A stretch of 64,000 nucleotides of DNA, taken from the NCBI GenBank assembly GCA_910586205.1, contig CAJUGD010000013.1:29360-93359 (forward strand), written 5' to 3'. The translations under genes and the position numbers were made by a program. The notes below the pieces were generated by a model, which had not been told where the DNA came from, did not search any database, and was given only the letters and a program-made list of their open reading frames with translations. Origin of the DNA: an uncultured Lachnospiraceae bacterium (GTDB taxonomy: Bacteria; Bacillota; Clostridia; Lachnospirales; Lachnospiraceae). Shown one piece after another: positions 16,401-25,365 of this stretch (position 1 is its first letter; every line of letters begins with the position of its first letter).

Positions 16401-19400
16401 AGGCGTGGTAACATTGCCAGACCCGGAAGCATCCAGTGCAACGGTAATTCTTATATCGGAAAAATTCGTTCCGGACACCTGGCATCCGGGCACTGCCTTT
16501 TTCAGCCCTGCCTTTTCCCCTAAGGTGATCTCCGGTGTGTAAGCAGGCAGATACGTAGGTACCGATATCTGAGAAGAATCGTCCACATCTGCATCCTGGC
16601 TGACAGCCTGAACCCGAAGCTGCTGAAGGGAATTTTTGCTTGCCAAAAGATAATTTCCCATAAGCCCGCCGTATCCGTCCGGACTCATCTCCAGGGAAGC
16701 CGTTCCATCCATAAAATCTACGGCAATGTGCCATTTGTCCCCATAATTTAAATAACTTTCCTGGTTTGCCAAACTAAACCGGTACAAAAGTTCGTCATTT
16801 TCGTTTTTGTCCAGCTCGATCCGAAGCTCCGGTTCCGGAAGTGTGGGCAGATTATCCGCACTGTCCTCGGAATCTCTCCACTCAGACGGCTCCACATCTT
16901 CAAACATACTGCATGACCTTACCTGGACACTCAGCGCATCTCCATAAGACGCCGCGGATTTAGGAAGCTTCAGTGTATATGTATCCGAATAAAATTCAAA
17001 ATCCATAATCTTTTTGCTTCCTGCATACAAAGAAGCTTCATATTTGAAAGGATCGCTTCCTGGCCATGGCTCTACCTGGATGGCAAGCTGGCTTCCGTTT
17101 TTTTCCACATCTACCCGTTTAGGCAGCATCATTTCCCCGGCAATCATGTCCTCCTGAATGATATTGTTGCTGCTTTCTGTCTTATGGTAAGCATAGCGTA
17201 CCTGTTCGTCAAAACTGCTTTCTTTCCTTAACACAGCCCCTAAGCCTCCATATTTTGAGGAAAGCTTAAACAGGACCGTTCCTACCGCCAGTTTTCTGTC
17301 TGTTCCCCGGTAAACCTTATCTTTTTCAATCTGGAGATTGGTCACTTTGGTTCCTGGGTTTAAAGCCACTGCATAGTCCTCACTATTATAAGAAATCAGG
17401 TATGCACAGCCTGTTCCCGCTCTTTTAAGAGTATCTGAGATTGCCGTTGTCCCAGGAGGGCTGAAGCTGTTGATTCCTCCTGTCGGCTCATCACTGAAAA
17501 AGTAATTTCCCTCTGCCTGAAGCTTTCCCACATTCTGGCTATTGGTGTCATAAGACACAATAGGATATCCCTTTTTCCTGTAATAATACCCGCTGTTGTT
17601 GCTGCTGTCATATTGAGGATGAACAGAATAGCAGTTTTTTAAAACCGTGTTGGCTGCTCCGTCCGCCCCATACCGCTCTCCGAAAATGCCTCCCACAAAA
17701 AGGTTTCCGCCGCCTCCTGTCAGCACGGCCGCAAAATTGCGGCACCTTTCTATATGCAGCTTAATGTTTCCGGTGGCTCTGCCGATCTGCTCCTGGCTTC
17801 TGGGATTATCGCAGGAGAAAAATCCTACGATCCCGGACGCCATGGAATTGGAATAAATCTCCACTCCGGAACCGTTTACACAGTCCATCACCTGAATGGT
17901 ATAATTCTGCGCTCCCTTGGCGCTGCCGGACTCATATGCTGTCACGTTTCCTAAAATACCTGCACTGTCATTGGCGCAATTTCCATTGCTTCTGCCTGTC
18001 TGTCCGAAAATATTGCCGTAATTCCCGCAGCTTATGATGTTGTATTCATTTCCCTCATAGGCATGGTAAAGCTGGGCCACAATGCCTCCTGACGCGCCTA
18101 CCCATCCGGTTCCGTAGGTAGTCTGCAGATTGCCGTAATTATAACACTGCTCTAAAGTTCCTCCGGTACCGGTCCACTGCCCTAAGACGCCTCCTGAGTA
18201 ATGAGTCCGCAGGCAGTATACTGTGCCGTAGTTGACACAGCCCTTCAGCTTCCATCCATCCCTGGTAGTATTATTCTGGTTGCCGATGATTCCTCCGGCA
18301 AACCGGTTGGTGTCATTAGACGAAAGCTGTCTTCCCACAAATGCCTGGTTCAGCAAAAAGGAAAGATCCTCCTCCGATTCATTCATGCCGATGATTCCTC
18401 CGGTACCCACTCCTATGGCATCCGACTTATTATTCAGATACCAGTCTCCCGTGGCACAATAATCCACCTTTCCTTCAGGACCATTGTAAGCAGTAATGCC
18501 TCCCAGATTGCCGTTTACGGACAAGATCAGAACCAGGCTCCGCCCGCTGCTCACACTGCGATTTGATCCATCATAGACAAAGTTTTCCAACGGAGCCCTG
18601 TTGGTTCCGTTCCAAGTCACATAGCTGTCGTCCGCAGCGATTCCGTAAAGTTCTGCCCTGTCTGCCAGCTCTTTTCCTGTCAGGCCCTGAATGTCTCCGG
18701 CTGCGCCTTCTGCCATCAGCTCCTCTGTCACCGCATCCCCGGACAGCCTCAGGCTTCCCTTATTGTATCCTACAATTCCTCCGGCCATCCCGCTTTCTGC
18801 CTCAATCCTGCTGGTTTTGCTGCCCTTTTCAATCAGACATCCCAGAATCTCCCCTGTGCTGTCATTTTTCCCGGCCACGCCCCCTGCATGGGAGGATAAA
18901 GCCTCCTTCTGGGCTGCCGTACTGGTGCTGGTAGCCGTATACACCCCGTCAATGGTCATGGTAATGCCTTTAACCCTGCACTCTGTAATCTCTCCTTTGT
19001 TGTCCCCGGCTATGCCTCCATAACACGCGCCTGTTGTGCCTCCCTTATCCTCTGTAATGGTTCCGGAAAAGGTGCAGCCCTCCACCTTAGCGCCTTCCTG
19101 GTTTCTTCCTGCAATGCCGCCTAAGTATTGATAATTCCTTTCTGCGGTGAGATCGATTCCCTTGGAGCCAACGGTAATGTTCTCTATCAGCCAGTTCTCC
19201 TCCTGATCTCCTTTTTCCTCCTCCCCGTTCTCTCCGGCTACTCCGCCCACACTTACGTCTCCGGAGCTTAAATCCAGCTCCGGCATATAAGACAGATTAA
19301 CCTCCACTGTCTTCATGTCATCAAGCTCAGCCTCGCCGGAAATATATCCCAAATTTCTTCCGGCCACTCCGCCTGCTGCACCTGCGTCTCCCGATATACG

Positions 19401-22400
19401 GATTCCGCCAAGAGGCACACTGGCCAGCACTCGTCCGCTTTCATAATTCACGGCACAGACAGCTCCTAAGGCATCGCTTCCCTCGCTGCGGATCTCAAGA
19501 CTTCCTGCCTTTCCTTCCTCTCCCACAAAGCACTGGATCAGCTCACCGTAGTTTTCTGCTGCGATTCCGCCGGCATAGCCCTGATCGCTGCTGACGGAAC
19601 CTGTATTTTCACATTCCCTCAGCACGGCATTTTTCAGGTTCACTGCCACAATGCCTCCTGCCGAACCCCGGTCTGCTGTCACAGAATCCGATTGATTTCT
19701 GGCCCGGATGATTTCTGCCTGGACGTCTCCAATGAGATCTTCACCAAAGCCTTCATCAGAGCCAAAGCCATCCTCCTCGTCATTTGACGTCAGTGATCCT
19801 GCGATCCCTCCTGTATATCCTTCTCGGGTACGAACCAAAGCTGCCCTGCAGGTCAGATATGTCCCCTCGTCAGCTTTCAGTATCCCCTCGTGGATTCCCA
19901 CGATTCCGCCGGCTTTCTTAAAGCCCGTAACGCTTACATGGCTTCCCACAGCCACCACCTCGTCACCGGCCGTCCCATGGCCGTCCACAGCAATCACGCC
20001 GCCTTTTTTATTCCAGCCTGCGATTCCTCCGATTCCGATTCCTTCCATTCCCTGGATAAAGCGGCCGCTCACGCTGGTATCCTCTGACACCTGCACCACT
20101 CCGCTGTTTCCTCCGGCGATTCCTCCGGCATAATTTCCATAAGCCGTCACATTGGCCTGGTTTTCATTATCCTTTAAGATTCCGCCCTTTAAGTTCCAGC
20201 CGGCAATCCCGCCTACATAACTATGCCCCGAGATCGTCCTTCCGGACCGGGTGCTGCATTTGGCAATCGTACCAGAAGAATAAGACCATTCCCTGCCTGT
20301 AAAATCCCGATAAGTTTTGTTCTGCTCCCCGCTGTGGCTTGAATCCACATGAATGTTCAGCCCTACAATCCCGCCGATATAGTTTAAGGATGCATTGCCG
20401 AAATTGTCCGAGAGCTCACAGTTAAACACGCCCCCTGCATTAAATCCCACAATTCCGCCCAGTCCTGCCACCCCGCTGATGCTGCCGGTGTTGGAGCAGT
20501 GGTCAATGACCTGATTGTCTAAGTTGGAGCTGATCATGCCGCCGGTCATGTATATCTCAACATCCTCCTCATCGGCAAGCTCTGATATATCGATTTCCTG
20601 ATGCTCTAAATATTCCTTCAGGGAAACTCCCTTTGGATCTGCATCTATGCTCCTCTCAATACTGCCCCCGTTCCTGCAGTTTTTAAGGATTAGAAGGCTG
20701 TTTTTCTCACAGTACCCCACAATGCCGCCTGCATAATAATCAGAACGGATGGGAATATTGTTGTTCATATTCTCTAAGCTGCCTGCCGCGTCATTTATAT
20801 CGTTGGAAAGGGTCAGGCTATAGCTGTTGTTTGACTTTAACACATTTGCAGGAGTCCTGTTTTCCTCAAGCTCAGGAAGAAGCCTCGGCAGTTTTCCCTC
20901 CAGCAGATAATCCCTTACAGACTGTCCGCCCAACTGGCCTGAGGTGTAGGTTCTCTGATACCCGATCACGCCGCCGGTAAATGCTTTTCCGGAAATACTT
21001 CCCAACACATTGTCCGCCCTGAGCCGATCCATCTTTACATTCTCGAACAGCTCCACCACATTGGCTCCGATACAGCCGCCTACGCAGTACTGTCCCCGCA
21101 CACCGGATGGCCGGATGGTAAGATTCTTTGTCAGAATATCCTCCGACGCATTCAGGCCGATACAGCCGCCTGCCCCGTCGCCGAACCCATACACCTGTCC
21201 TCCGATCAGGCTGTAGCTTACATCAAGGCTTCCTTCCCTGTCGTTAAAGCCGATAATGCCGCCCACATAATCCTTTCCCACCACCACGCTGGAAACCGAC
21301 TTTACGGTAATGGACTCGCTTTCTGCCTCAAACACAACCTTTCCGTTATTATATCCTGCCAGTCCTCCCACACAGCTTCCCGCTGCCTGCCATTTATGGA
21401 CAATCTGGTTAAAGATGGAGTGATCATAATCAGACAAATAGCTGGCACAGTTTTTAAGCTCTCCCGTTTTCCCGTTGTAGCCTGCAATGCCGCCGATATA
21501 GCGTCCGTAACCTGCTGCCACCCCGTTGTTGATACAGTCTATAATTGTAGTGGAAATGTCGTCCTCACCGTCGCCGCCGTTTTTGCCTACAATGCCGCCC
21601 ACATAGCTGTTGCCGATCACATAGCTGGCATTGATTGTCACGGTCACTCCGTCCATTCCCATAATAGCCTCACGGGCATCATTGGATAAACCGCCTGCAA
21701 TGCCTCCCACATAGTCCGATCCAAGGATATAGCCTCCTTTGCTGGTACTGCATCCGGAAAGGCAGCTATTGCTTCCATAGCCCAAAATACCTCCCACATA
21801 CTGGCCCACCAGGCTTACATCCTTTTTGTCAAAAGAAAACTCATAGCCGCTGGAACGACCGGAAATACTGGTGGAAGTCTCCACCCGGGCCTGATGGGCA
21901 AAGCCTAAAATCCCGCCAAAATATCTTCCCTCCAGCCTTGCCTCTGCCTCCTCATGGCTCCCGTCCTGGCTGCACAAAATCAGCCCGTCATTAAAGCAAT
22001 CCTTTATGACAGGAGCCTTGGCGCTCTCTCCTGCCGAAACCCCGCCGTCATAAATACCGGTCAGACGTCCTCCGATCCCTCCGGCAAACAGATTTCCCGT
22101 AACATCTGCGTGATTCTGGCAGTAGGTAAGGGTTACTCCCTCTCCTGTCCAGCCATATCCAAAGATTCCTCCTACTCCCAAAGCTGTGCCCGCAGCCTTT
22201 TCCTGAAGCTCTTTATTCTCCCTTGCAGCAAACTGCGGTTCAGGAAGATTGGCAGTGACTGATCCTTCCATCACAAGCTCCCAGGCCGGCTGCCCGGCTC
22301 CTTCTGTTATATCCAGGGCCTTTAATGTTTTGTCACTGTCCTCTGCGGCTGCCAGAATCCCTGCAATGCCTCCTACTCCAAGAGGTTCATTCTCTGCTCT

Positions 22401-24203
22401 CGTCTGCCCCTTTGGATACAGAACCTTTACCGTATCCTGACCTTTTTTATCCTTGCTCACCAGCACGGATATCTCACTGAGAGCTCCTTGGCTTCTGCCG
22501 CACAAAATGCCTGCGCCCCACAGATAATCAAAAGAAACTCCCTCCTCCGGCAAAATCTCCAGAGACAGAACCGGATTTTGAAAAGTCACCTTGCTGACCC
22601 TTCCCTCGATCTCTCCGAACAGCCCCACATATCTGGTATAGCGGCGGTTCAGTTTGTTCTCTTCCTTATCCGCTCCATAAAGCTTTTCTGTTATCTCATC
22701 CTTTGGCATGGAATCAGCTCCCAGACAAAGGTTTGCCAGAGACGTAGATGATGCCTTCCCGGTCAGGCTGTGACGGGCGCTTAAAAGCCGGATGGACGGG
22801 AAATCAAGAGCTGCCTCCTCTGTGCCGTTAGCTCCCCACAAAAGCTCCATCTTGCCGCTGCCGTCGTCTGCTTCCTTTAATTCATACATTCCCACGCCTG
22901 ACAAAGTCCAGTCCATGTTCCGGCCGGCCAGCACAAAGTCCGCTTCCTTGTCTTGATCATAATACCGGATATTGGACAGATGCCGGAACCGGGTAATATC
23001 AGCCTCTAAAACATCCTCCTTTATCCTGGCGTTTGCAAACAGTGTATTTTCCTCATTGGAGCGAAGGGGGCTGCTTTCCCGGTACTCTCTAAAGTCTCCC
23101 TCTGTCTCCGCATAAGTAGGCCGGACAGTGATCACTGCATACAGATCCAAAGGTTCTGCCAAAGCCTTCATGCTCTCACTGCCTGACGCGGCCAGACGGG
23201 TAATGCTGGTACTGTATTTTCTTGTAATATCTGCTCCTTCCGCCCCGGTCTTTGCATTCAAGACTTCCATAAGCTCGGACGACATCATTCCGTCCAACAC
23301 CAGGGAAAATCTGCCGCTGTCCTCCTGATATGTCAGAGGAAAGTTCCAATCTCCCACCTCTGTTTTTTCCGCGTCCACAAGCGTCAAAGAAGCAATCTCA
23401 TTATTCTTGATCCATTTCCCCTGACCCAGCTTATACAGATCCACCTCTGTGGAAAACAGCTCCTGGTCAGTTCCTTTATTATAGAAAGAAATGTCATAGG
23501 CCACATCCAGGCTTTTATGTCTGGAGTTGCCGGACCAGTTTAAGGAAAGGGTCTCTCCATTGACTAAGTTAATGGTAGTCACCTTCAGGCGAATAGGCTT
23601 TAACTCCACCACATTGACCACATCCTCCACTGAGTAGTAGCCTAAAAGCTTGCTGCGCCTGTTGTCATATCCCCGGTAAGATTCTCCGGCGTTTATATTC
23701 CATACCCCTGTGCCTCCCTCTGCCCCGTCATAAGCCAGACCGCGGCAATGGGTCCCGTAAAAGGCAGAATACACCTGCCCGGTTTCCACATCAATCTCAA
23801 TACCAATGGAACCACTTAAAAATTCCTGGTCATAAATACTGCTCCCAAGCAGCTTCCGCACCTGATTTTCCGATTTAGACGGCTCCGGAGCATTGCTGCC
23901 GTTCATGGTGATCAGATAAATGCGTTTATGTTCCGGATCTGCCTCCGTAAAGGTACTGTTGCACGTTCCGTAATAAATCACCTCCCGGCGAAATTCATCC
24001 CACTCGCCGGAGGTACGATACCAGGTCAGAGATGCTTCCGCCGCTAAGTATGCGGTTTTCGCATTAGATTCATTTTTTCGGAATTCTGCCAGCTTAATAT
24101 AATGGATGGCAGAGGGAATGGCCGCTGCCGCCAAAATACTGATGATGACCAACACCACCACCAATTCAGTTAAAGTAAATCCTTCGTTGGAATTTCTGTT
24201 CAT
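13416..24203 (-). CDS. Giant prepilin-adhesin with GLUG-like repeats
   Basis: The protein has 3,595 residues from the ATG at 24203 (AGGAAGG 7 nt upstream; a weaker in-frame start lies at 24254). Residues 1-40 are a true class III prepilin signal: NSNEG then FTLTELVVVLVIISILAAAA with Glu5. A pilin-like alpha helix and domain follow. Residues about 605-2175 hold roughly three dozen GLUG-like motifs of the form xGGIxGxN (for example YVGGIVGKNGG, YAGGIAGGNSG), predicted to build a long beta-solenoid. Residues about 2175-3300 look like tandem Ig- or fibronectin-type beta domains. The end is an acidic 14-residue tandem repeat (ESQPEEGSTESEEG type) and a Lys-rich tail. No LPxTG is present, so anchorage should be by pilus incorporation. 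It probably acts as a pilus-borne adhesin. Confidence 0.88.
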   Translation of the reverse strand: MNRNSNEGFTLTELVVVLVIISILAAAAIPSAIHYIKLAEFRKNESNAKTAYLAAEASLTWYRTSGEWDEFRREVIYYGTCNSTFTEADPEHKRIYLITMNGSNAPEPSKSENQVRKLLGSSIYDQEFLSGSIGIEIDVETGQVYSAFYGTHCRGLAYDGAEGGTGVWNINAGESYRGYDNRRSKLLGYYSVEDVVNVVELKPIRLKVTTINLVNGETLSLNWSGNSRHKSLDVAYDISFYNKGTDQELFSTEVDLYKLGQGKWIKNNEIASLTLVDAEKTEVGDWNFPLTYQEDSGRFSLVLDGMMSSELMEVLNAKTGAEGADITRKYSTSITRLAASGSESMKALAEPLDLYAVITVRPTYAETEGDFREYRESSPLRSNEENTLFANARIKEDVLEADITRFRHLSNIRYYDQDKEADFVLAGRNMDWTLSGVGMYELKEADDGSGKMELLWGANGTEEAALDFPSIRLLSARHSLTGKASSTSLANLCLGADSMPKDEITEKLYGADKEENKLNRRYTRYVGLFGEIEGRVSKVTFQNPVLSLEILPEEGVSFDYLWGAGILCGRSQGALSEISVLVSKDKKGQDTVKVLYPKGQTRAENEPLGVGGIAGILAAAEDSDKTLKALDITEGAGQPAWELVMEGSVTANLPEPQFAARENKELQEKAAGTALGVGGIFGYGWTGEGVTLTYCQNHADVTGNLFAGGIGGRLTGIYDGGVSAGESAKAPVIKDCFNDGLILCSQDGSHEEAEARLEGRYFGGILGFAHQARVETSTSISGRSSGYEFSFDKKDVSLVGQYVGGILGYGSNSCLSGCSTSKGGYILGSDYVGGIAGGLSNDAREAIMGMDGVTVTINASYVIGNSYVGGIVGKNGGDGEDDISTTIIDCINNGVAAGYGRYIGGIAGYNGKTGELKNCASYLSDYDHSIFNQIVHKWQAAGSCVGGLAGYNNGKVVFEAESESITVKSVSSVVVGKDYVGGIIGFNDREGSLDVSYSLIGGQVYGFGDGAGGCIGLNASEDILTKNLTIRPSGVRGQYCVGGCIGANVVELFENVKMDRLRADNVLGSISGKAFTGGVIGYQRTYTSGQLGGQSVRDYLLEGKLPRLLPELEENRTPANVLKSNNSYSLTLSNDINDAAGSLENMNNNIPIRSDYYAGGIVGYCEKNSLLILKNCRNGGSIERSIDADPKGVSLKEYLEHQEIDISELADEEDVEIYMTGGMISSNLDNQVIDHCSNTGSISGVAGLGGIVGFNAGGVFNCELSDNFGNASLNYIGGIVGLNIHVDSSHSGEQNKTYRDFTGREWSYSSGTIAKCSTRSGRTISGHSYVGGIAGWNLKGGILKDNENQANVTAYGNYAGGIAGGNSGVVQVSEDTSVSGRFIQGMEGIGIGGIAGWNKKGGVIAVDGHGTAGDEVVAVGSHVSVTGFKKAGGIVGIHEGILKADEGTYLTCRAALVRTREGYTGGIAGSLTSNDEEDGFGSDEGFGEDLIGDVQAEIIRARNQSDSVTADRGSAGGIVAVNLKNAVLRECENTGSVSSDQGYAGGIAAENYGELIQCFVGEEGKAGSLEIRSEGSDALGAVCAVNYESGRVLASVPLGGIRISGDAGAAGGVAGRNLGYISGEAELDDMKTVEVNLSYMPELDLSSGDVSVGGVAGENGEEEKGDQEENWLIENITVGSKGIDLTAERNYQYLGGIAGRNQEGAKVEGCTFSGTITEDKGGTTGACYGGIAGDNKGEITECRVKGITMTIDGVYTATSTSTAAQKEALSSHAGGVAGKNDSTGEILGCLIEKGSKTSRIEAESGMAGGIVGYNKGSLRLSGDAVTEELMAEGAAGDIQGLTGKELADRAELYGIAADDSYVTWNGTNRAPLENFVYDGSNRSVSSGRSLVLILSVNGNLGGITAYNGPEGKVDYCATGDWYLNNKSDAIGVGTGGIIGMNESEEDLSFLLNQAFVGRQLSSNDTNRFAGGIIGNQNNTTRDGWKLKGCVNYGTVYCLRTHYSGGVLGQWTGTGGTLEQCYNYGNLQTTYGTGWVGASGGIVAQLYHAYEGNEYNIISCGNYGNIFGQTGRSNGNCANDSAGILGNVTAYESGSAKGAQNYTIQVMDCVNGSGVEIYSNSMASGIVGFFSCDNPRSQEQIGRATGNIKLHIERCRNFAAVLTGGGGNLFVGGIFGERYGADGAANTVLKNCYSVHPQYDSSNNSGYYYRKKGYPIVSYDTNSQNVGKLQAEGNYFFSDEPTGGINSFSPPGTTAISDTLKRAGTGCAYLISYNSEDYAVALNPGTKVTNLQIEKDKVYRGTDRKLAVGTVLFKLSSKYGGLGAVLRKESSFDEQVRYAYHKTESSNNIIQEDMIAGEMMLPKRVDVEKNGSQLAIQVEPWPGSDPFKYEASLYAGSKKIMDFEFYSDTYTLKLPKSAASYGDALSVQVRSCSMFEDVEPSEWRDSEDSADNLPTLPEPELRIELDKNENDELLYRFSLANQESYLNYGDKWHIAVDFMDGTASLEMSPDGYGGLMGNYLLASKNSLQQLRVQAVSQDADVDDSSQISVPTYLPAYTPEITLGEKAGLKKAVPGCQVSGTNFSDIRITVALDASGSGNVTTPPVYRAELIGTWKDGDVERTAVFMSRDILTASNGKASAVFTDLPSYLADVEDLHVRVWYAEPGLGPVYTYYPVDLEEKEKANIFTYTGEDTNAWTYAYSPVLEEKIFDNQYTFEECRWLSQNLIVWLPYPVLAEDVAYEENQDKRLEYTFSWDEDTYQQGDIYLVSLTGIRKKEEGGSADQIVLLSGKEVEDCRLTIDAEDWDYDEVELTVTRKGEEGRGELGRSSVKTYLVRKRLPRPSQPKVTNPDIDELFYEIQWDPVRPEDGCSYYDVYFQPYEEDGTSLEEAVLIVDGLEAGEENKEDEKYKKTVNLEAYAGRKGLIFVVARPSDSEENTQYVRSVDGITTEIPIPARVAEPSVSWSKDADWVYEKEKPLSMKQFMEEKLKVMVTANDAQSIPSGDSGYLLKAYVFDTEDHARAAMDTLTSPDADGEKPEGLLAYYPGADGEKPSSPVMMETDSSTEYSHILTGIPAEFAGKYILCSTRISAGDGQVSSKWVLNPDIWQLPYIKLETPKVLLENQERKVTVTVKANPDLDGEEEEWTADAIVLTWDSEEPAKAYGVTLTGKDGQSRTYKLVEDGDQVAVYEKDESTDAWIEGDLSDYTVIIDGQYEEAQLPYTYEAELSASLQVKKKGDGFTYQLILPDADRLKPKDDVVIRDSILRPTQEVTVWAAAEEDSDAFVDSDEETILLEASNDFEGDGLLLEDDVTPEEKEELPKEDLEDKTEESRPEEESTESEEGESQPEDGSTESEEGESQPEEGSTESEEGESQPEEGSTESEEGESQPEEGSTESEEGESQPEEGSTESEEGESQPEEGSTESEEGESQPEEESTESEEGESQPEDESAESEAGESQPEEESTESKEEESQPETGSAESKKEESQPQTGSTESKKEESQPEEESMESKGGESQPKEESMESKAEENQPEGGRLKFKTEESRPEGTSIKTGEQDRAQEEEALSQDKASKSGQSNEPAESPDSKNTASEFFIEEKKKKYL
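13613..14235 (-). repeat. 42-bp tandem repeats in the giant pilin gene
   Basis: About fifteen 42-bp units encode a 14-residue motif of the type ESQPEEGSTESEEG. The central units (about 13890-14180) are nearly identical at DNA level and the outer ones diverge, as expected from slippage or unequal recombination. The reading frame survives gain or loss of whole units. Confidence 0.9.
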
Positions 24204-24259
24204 AGCTTTCCTTCCTGGTTTAACCGTCCTGCATCGATGTTTACTGCCATGCATGGATC

Positions 24260-25312
24260 CTATGGCAAAACCCGCTCCATAGAATCCCTGTCCTGTGCAA
24301 ACGACAGCGCCATTTGAGGGGTAATCTTCCTGTCCCGGACCAGTTGGATAATCGCTTCATCCATGGTCATCATCCCCTGCCTCCGTCCGGTCTGCATAAT
24401 GCTGGGAAGCTGATGAGTTTTGCCTTCCCGAATCAGGTTGCGCACTGCCAGATTCACGTGAAGAACCTCAAAGGCCCCCACCCTTCCCCGGCCGTCAGCC
24501 TTAGGGATCAGCTGCTGGGAAATGATCCCCTCCAGCACATTCGCAAGCTGAACCCGGATCTGCTGCTGCTGATGGGGCGGGAATACATCAATAATCCTGT
24601 CTACCGTACTGGCCGCCCCAATGGTGTGAAGGGTGGAAAGAACCAAATGTCCGGTCTCTGCTGCGGTCACTGCCACACTGATAGTCTCATAGTCCCGCAT
24701 CTCTCCTACCAGGATCACATCCGGATCCTCACGGAGCGCAGCCTTCAGCCCATTGGCATAGCTTTGGGTATCCGAACCGATCTCCCTCTGGTTTACCATG
24801 GACATTTTATGGGTATGGACATACTCAATCGGATCCTCTAAAGTAATAATATGGGCGTCCCGGCAAAGGTTCACCTTATGGATAATGGATGCCAGGGTGG
24901 TAGACTTACCGCTTCCTGTAGGCCCTGTCACCAGAATCAGCCCTCTTTTTCTATTATAAAGATCAATGACTGAAGACGGGATTCCCAGTTCCTCCGGAGA
25001 AGGAATCTCAGACCGTACCAGACGAAAGGCCAAAGCTGCCGCCCCCTGCTGCCGGAACACATTCACACGGTATCTTCCTGCCTCTTTTAAGGAAAGAGAC
25101 ATATCATATTCTCCCTTTTCCATAAAATGATCAAACTGTTCCTGACTCATAATTTCCTTAGCCGCCGCCATGGTATCCTCCCCCGTCAGGCTTTCATACG
25201 GCATGGATACCAGACTTCCGCTCAGCCTCATCTTCGGAGGCAGCCCTGCTGTAAAATGGACGTCACTGGCGCCTTCTTCAGACGCTCTTTTTAACACTTC
25301 CTTTATTTTCAT
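24260..25312 (-). CDS. pilT: Type IV pilus retraction ATPase PilT
   Basis: This 350-residue hexameric ATPase disassembles the pilus base and drives twitching and retraction. The N-terminal PAS-like domain is followed by Walker A GPTGSGKST (about 134-142), the Asp box IITLEDPIEYVH, Walker B VILVGEMRDYETI and the His box TGHLVLSTLHT. The PilT-specific AIRNLIRE-type motif is present as AVRNLIREGKTHQLPS, and the C-terminal MTMDEAI segment also fits. It is the first pilus gene after the upstream kinase gene (53-bp gap, no obvious terminator) and lies directly before the giant prepilin. This implies the fibre carrying the adhesin can be retracted. Confidence 0.97.
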   Translation of the reverse strand: MKIKEVLKRASEEGASDVHFTAGLPPKMRLSGSLVSMPYESLTGEDTMAAAKEIMSQEQFDHFMEKGEYDMSLSLKEAGRYRVNVFRQQGAAALAFRLVRSEIPSPEELGIPSSVIDLYNRKRGLILVTGPTGSGKSTTLASIIHKVNLCRDAHIITLEDPIEYVHTHKMSMVNQREIGSDTQSYANGLKAALREDPDVILVGEMRDYETISVAVTAAETGHLVLSTLHTIGAASTVDRIIDVFPPHQQQQIRVQLANVLEGIISQQLIPKADGRGRVGAFEVLHVNLAVRNLIREGKTHQLPSIMQTGRRQGMMTMDEAIIQLVRDRKITPQMALSFAQDRDSMERVLP

Positions 25313-25365
25313 CCCGTTTTCCTCTTTCCTGACACATTTGCTGCGTCATCTTCTCCTTCTCTTTC

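Noticed and set aside
13416..24203. Giant gene as a fusion caused by assembly error
   Set aside because: The frame is continuous, repeat periodicity and composition are consistent throughout, and the N-terminal prepilin signal fits the operon.
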